Position numbers and translations under genes: made by a program
From: Candidatus Limnocylindrales bacterium
Lineage (GTDB): Bacteria; Chloroflexota; Limnocylindria; Limnocylindrales; CSP1-4
DNA length: 8,300 nt
Assembly: GCA_030647575.1 (NCBI GenBank)
Contig: JAUSJS010000175.1
Span: 1 to 8,300, forward strand
Direction of reading: 5' to 3'
Notes under the pieces: model-generated
What the model saw: the letters and a program-made list of their open reading frames with translations, nothing else
Database searches by the model: none
What the model was told of the DNA's origin: nothing
Shown: positions 6,408-8,300 of the stretch, one piece after another
Layout of the letters: every line of letters starts with the position of its first letter
Position numbering within the stretch: position 1 is the first letter of the stretch

Positions 6408-7840
6408 CCGCCAGCGCGACCGCGCCCTCATGCGAGCTCGACGAGACAGCCTGGCGGCGCGCGACCGACCGGCTCGTGGAGACGACCCGAGAGCTGATCA
6501 GAATCCCGTCGGTCAATCCACCGTCACCCGACGCGCCGAACCTCGAGCTCGTGGCCGCCCGCCACATCGCCGACCTGCTCGTCGACGCGCGCCTCGAGCC
6601 GGAGTTGATCGAACCGGTGCCCGGCCGAGGGTCGGTCCATGCCCGACTCCGTGGCGACGGGACCGGTGGCGCCCCGCTCCTGCTGCTGTCGCATCTGGAC
6701 GTCGTGCCGGCGCCGGCCGAGCGCTGGAGCCACGACCCGTTCGCGGCCGAGCTCGCCGATGGCTACATTTACGGACGCGGCGCCGTCGACATGAAGAGCA
6801 TGGTCGCGATGGAGCTGGGCGTCGTCAGGTTGCTGACCGACGCCGCTCGAGCGGCCGGACGCGACCCGGCCAGCGACCCGATTCCGGGCCTGCGTCGTGA
6901 CCTGCTGTTCACCTGCACCGCGGACGAGGAAGCCGGCGCGGGCGCGGGTGCGAAATGGATCGCCGAGCAGCGCCCCGACTGGCTCCGCGCGGCCGGTGCT
7001 CTCAACGAGTGCGGCGCGATCGCGATGACGGTCGCCGGCCGACGACTCTATCCGATCCAGGTGGCCGAAAAGGGCTACGCGGCCTACCGGATCGCCGTCC
7101 GCGGCACGTCGGGTCACGGCTCGATGCCGCGCGAGGACAACGCCGCAGTCCTGGCTGCCGAGGTGATCCGCCGACTGGCTGTACCCGGGCCGACGCGGAT
7201 CACGCCGGTCATGGCGCGCTTCCTCGAGCAGGCAGCGGCGGCACTCCCGCCGGACACGGCCGCGATCCTGCAGGGGCTGACGTCGGAGGCCCCGGAACGG
7301 GCCGAAGCGGCGCTCGCGGCGGCCTGCGACCCGATGTATGCCCGCGCGCTTCGCGCCCTGGTGCGCGACACGATCAGCCCCAATGTCGTCAACGCCGGGG
7401 TCAAGTACAACGTCATCCCGGGCGACGCGGAGGTGGTCGTGGACTGCCGGGTCCTGGCGGGGACGACCGAGCCGGACATCCGGGCGATGATCGTGGATCG
7501 CCTCGGCTCGGCGCTGACAGCGGCCTGCGAGATCGAGCTGATCGTGTTCGGGGAGCCCGTCGAGGCGCCGGCCGAAGGTCCGTTGTTCGACCTGCTGGTC
7601 GAGACGATCCGAGACCACGACCCGGAAGGAATCCCGCTGCCCGCGATGGCGCCGTTCGGCACCGACGCCAAGTTCACCCAGCTGCTGGGCGTGCCAACCT
7701 ACGGGTTCTCGCCATTGATGCTCGACCCCGAGGAGCGCTTCCTCGAGCGCTTCCACGGGGTCGACGAGCGCGTCTCGGTGGACTCGCTGCGCTGGGGCCT
7801 CCCGGTGCTGTACGACGTGGTCCGCCGCTTCTGCAGCTGA
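6404..7840 (+). CDS. M20 family zinc metallopeptidase / amidohydrolase
   Basis: The 478-residue protein belongs to the ArgE/DapE/ACY1/CPG2 (M20) group, cytoplasmic since no signal peptide is seen. Metal ligands and catalytic residues are visible: His97 and Asp99 in SHLDVVP, Asp129 in GRGAVDMKSM, Glu175 (general base) and Glu176 in ADEEAG, Glu202 in NECG and His451 near the C-terminus in RFHGVDE. The inserted dimerisation or lid domain, about 220-340, has His238 in SGHGSMP, which in this family completes the neighbouring subunit's site. Members hydrolyse N-acyl amino acids or di- and oligopeptides. The pattern around SHLDVVP and YGRGAVD resembles the CPS1/PM20D1-like branch, but the substrate cannot be set. 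DapE or ArgE is not claimed, as there is no lysine or arginine gene nearby. The GTG start overlaps the preceding stop and lacks a strong Shine-Dalgarno, so translational coupling is likely. Confidence 0.93.
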   Translation: MTASATAPSCELDETAWRRATDRLVETTRELIRIPSVNPPSPDAPNLELVAARHIADLLVDARLEPELIEPVPGRGSVHARLRGDGTGGAPLLLLSHLDVVPAPAERWSHDPFAAELADGYIYGRGAVDMKSMVAMELGVVRLLTDAARAAGRDPASDPIPGLRRDLLFTCTADEEAGAGAGAKWIAEQRPDWLRAAGALNECGAIAMTVAGRRLYPIQVAEKGYAAYRIAVRGTSGHGSMPREDNAAVLAAEVIRRLAVPGPTRITPVMARFLEQAAAALPPDTAAILQGLTSEAPERAEAALAAACDPMYARALRALVRDTISPNVVNAGVKYNVIPGDAEVVVDCRVLAGTTEPDIRAMIVDRLGSALTAACEIELIVFGEPVEAPAEGPLFDLLVETIRDHDPEGIPLPAMAPFGTDAKFTQLLGVPTYGFSPLMLDPEERFLERFHGVDERVSVDSLRWGLPVLYDVVRRFCS

Positions 7841-7861
7841 GGGCAGCCGCAGAAGCGGCGG
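7822..7861. terminator. Large hairpin over the M20 stop codon, probable bidirectional terminator
   Basis: CCGCCGCTTCTGC (7822-7834) and its exact complement at 7849-7861 form a 13-bp stem. After one A-C mismatch (7835/7848) come four more pairs, GCTG (7836-7839) with CAGC (7844-7847), closing on the tetraloop AGGG. The left arm is the last codons of the M20 gene and the TGA (7838-7840) is at the loop. It lies 13 bases from the stop of the convergent minus-strand gene, so it can serve both. There is no T-tract on either side, usual for very GC-rich genomes. Confidence 0.7.
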
Positions 7862-7874
7862 CGAACCGGCGGTG

Positions 7875-8300
7875 CTAGCGCTGCGCGGACGACCGTCGGC
7901 GTCCGAGCCAGGCGAACGTCCCGGCAGCGGCCAGGAGTCCGGCCAGCGCGAGCAGACCAATCGCGTCGGCGTTCCCGGCGGGAACGGCGGGCGAAACGGT
8001 CGAAGTCGGGGGCACTGTCGGCGCCGGCGGCGCCGCGGTGGGGGCCGGCGCAGGAGCCGGGACCGTCACTCCGACCTGGCCGCGGATCTCGCCACCCGGA
8101 TTGAGCGAGGTGTGGATGTTGAAGTAGGTCGTGCCGGCGCGCATGGCGGCGACTGCCTGGACGTACGTGGTGACCGACCCGGAGGCCTTGAAGTCGGCGG
8201 CCGTGAGCGTCCCGCTAAATGGGCTCGGTCCGACGGCCAGCGGCAGGATGACCCCGCCCGCGACTCCGGCCGCGCCGGTGTGGAAGTGGGACGCGTTGGC
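7875..8300 (-). CDS. CHRD-domain cell-surface protein, N-terminus outside window
   Basis: The minus-strand frame is open from the window edge to the TAG at 7877-7875, giving 141 visible residues. It starts inside a CHRD domain: SHFHTG, then PFSGTLTAADF, then YFNIHTSLNPGGEIRGQV, the last being the characteristic ending of the domain. A linker of about 30 residues of Pro, Ala, Thr and Val follows, then a hydrophobic segment (GLLALAGLLAAAGTFAWLG) and a basic tail RRRSSAQR. This is the layout of an extracellular protein held by a C-terminal membrane anchor. No LPxTG motif is seen, so sortase attachment is not supported. An ATG at 8144-8142 is internal to the CHRD domain and is not the start. CHRD domains occur in animal chordin and in many bacterial surface proteins; the bacterial role is not known. 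Convergent with the M20 gene. Confidence 0.85.
   Translation of the reverse strand, partial: ANASHFHTGAAGVAGGVILPLAVGPSPFSGTLTAADFKASGSVTTYVQAVAAMRAGTTYFNIHTSLNPGGEIRGQVGVTVPAPAPAPTAAPPAPTVPPTSTVSPAVPAGNADAIGLLALAGLLAAAGTFAWLGRRRSSAQR

Noticed and set aside
4329..6431. 700-codon open frame on the minus strand covering all of ilvD.
   Set aside because: It is antisense to a clear IlvD. Its translation is rich in Asp, Arg, His and Gly in the way shadow frames of GC-rich genes are, and shows no family motif.
6524..7960. 478-codon minus-strand open frame covering most of the M20 gene and part of the CHRD gene.
   Set aside because: Antisense to a gene with all metal ligands in place, crossing the convergent junction, with shadow-like composition.
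8142..8144. ATG as start of the CHRD gene.
   Set aside because: The frame continues upstream to the window edge with clear CHRD sequence, so this Met is internal.

Overview
The window is very GC-rich (roughly 70% by eye) and densely coded, as in a free-living, high-GC bacterium. The MarP-type protease, the CHRD surface protein with a Pro/Thr/Ala stalk and C-terminal anchor, GTG starts and terminator hairpins without T-tracts fit a high-GC actinobacterium or an environmental Chloroflexota lineage (for example Limnocylindria-like). This placement is an inference from style, not from a marker gene.

Layout: (1) 1-568, minus strand: N-terminal part of a membrane-anchored GGDEF protein, cut by the window edge exactly inside the GGDEF motif. 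(2) 569-776: divergent intergenic region with a good minus-strand promoter, a 15-bp palindrome and a weak plus-strand promoter candidate. (3) 777-2842: leuC-leuD, the two subunits of isopropylmalate isomerase. (4) 2843-3113: the largest gene-free stretch (271 b). It holds a hairpin after leuD, a long 16-bp-armed inverted repeat and three copies of a small palindromic repeat. (5) 3114-4298: MarP-like membrane serine protease. (6) 4383-6125: ilvD, dihydroxy-acid dehydratase. (7) 6153-7840: a small single-pass membrane protein overlapping an M20 metallopeptidase by 4 bases. (8) 7822-7861: an 18-pair hairpin across the M20 stop codon, lying between convergent genes. (9) 7875-8300, minus strand: C-terminal part of a CHRD-domain surface protein. 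No gene-free stretch exceeds 300 bases.

Functionally, leuC, leuD and ilvD are branched-chain amino acid biosynthesis genes, and both enzymes are Fe-S dependent dehydratases. The protease between them faces the cell exterior and has no obvious metabolic link. All genes from leuC to the M20 peptidase run on the plus strand, but the 271-base and 84-base gaps suggest at least two or three transcription units rather than one operon. No mobile element, CRISPR array, tRNA or rRNA was seen. No clearly new multi-gene system is visible. The most unusual signals are the structured repeat cluster at 2901-3050, a perfect Shine-Dalgarno facing an ATC codon for the GGDEF gene, and the hairpin over the M20 stop codon.
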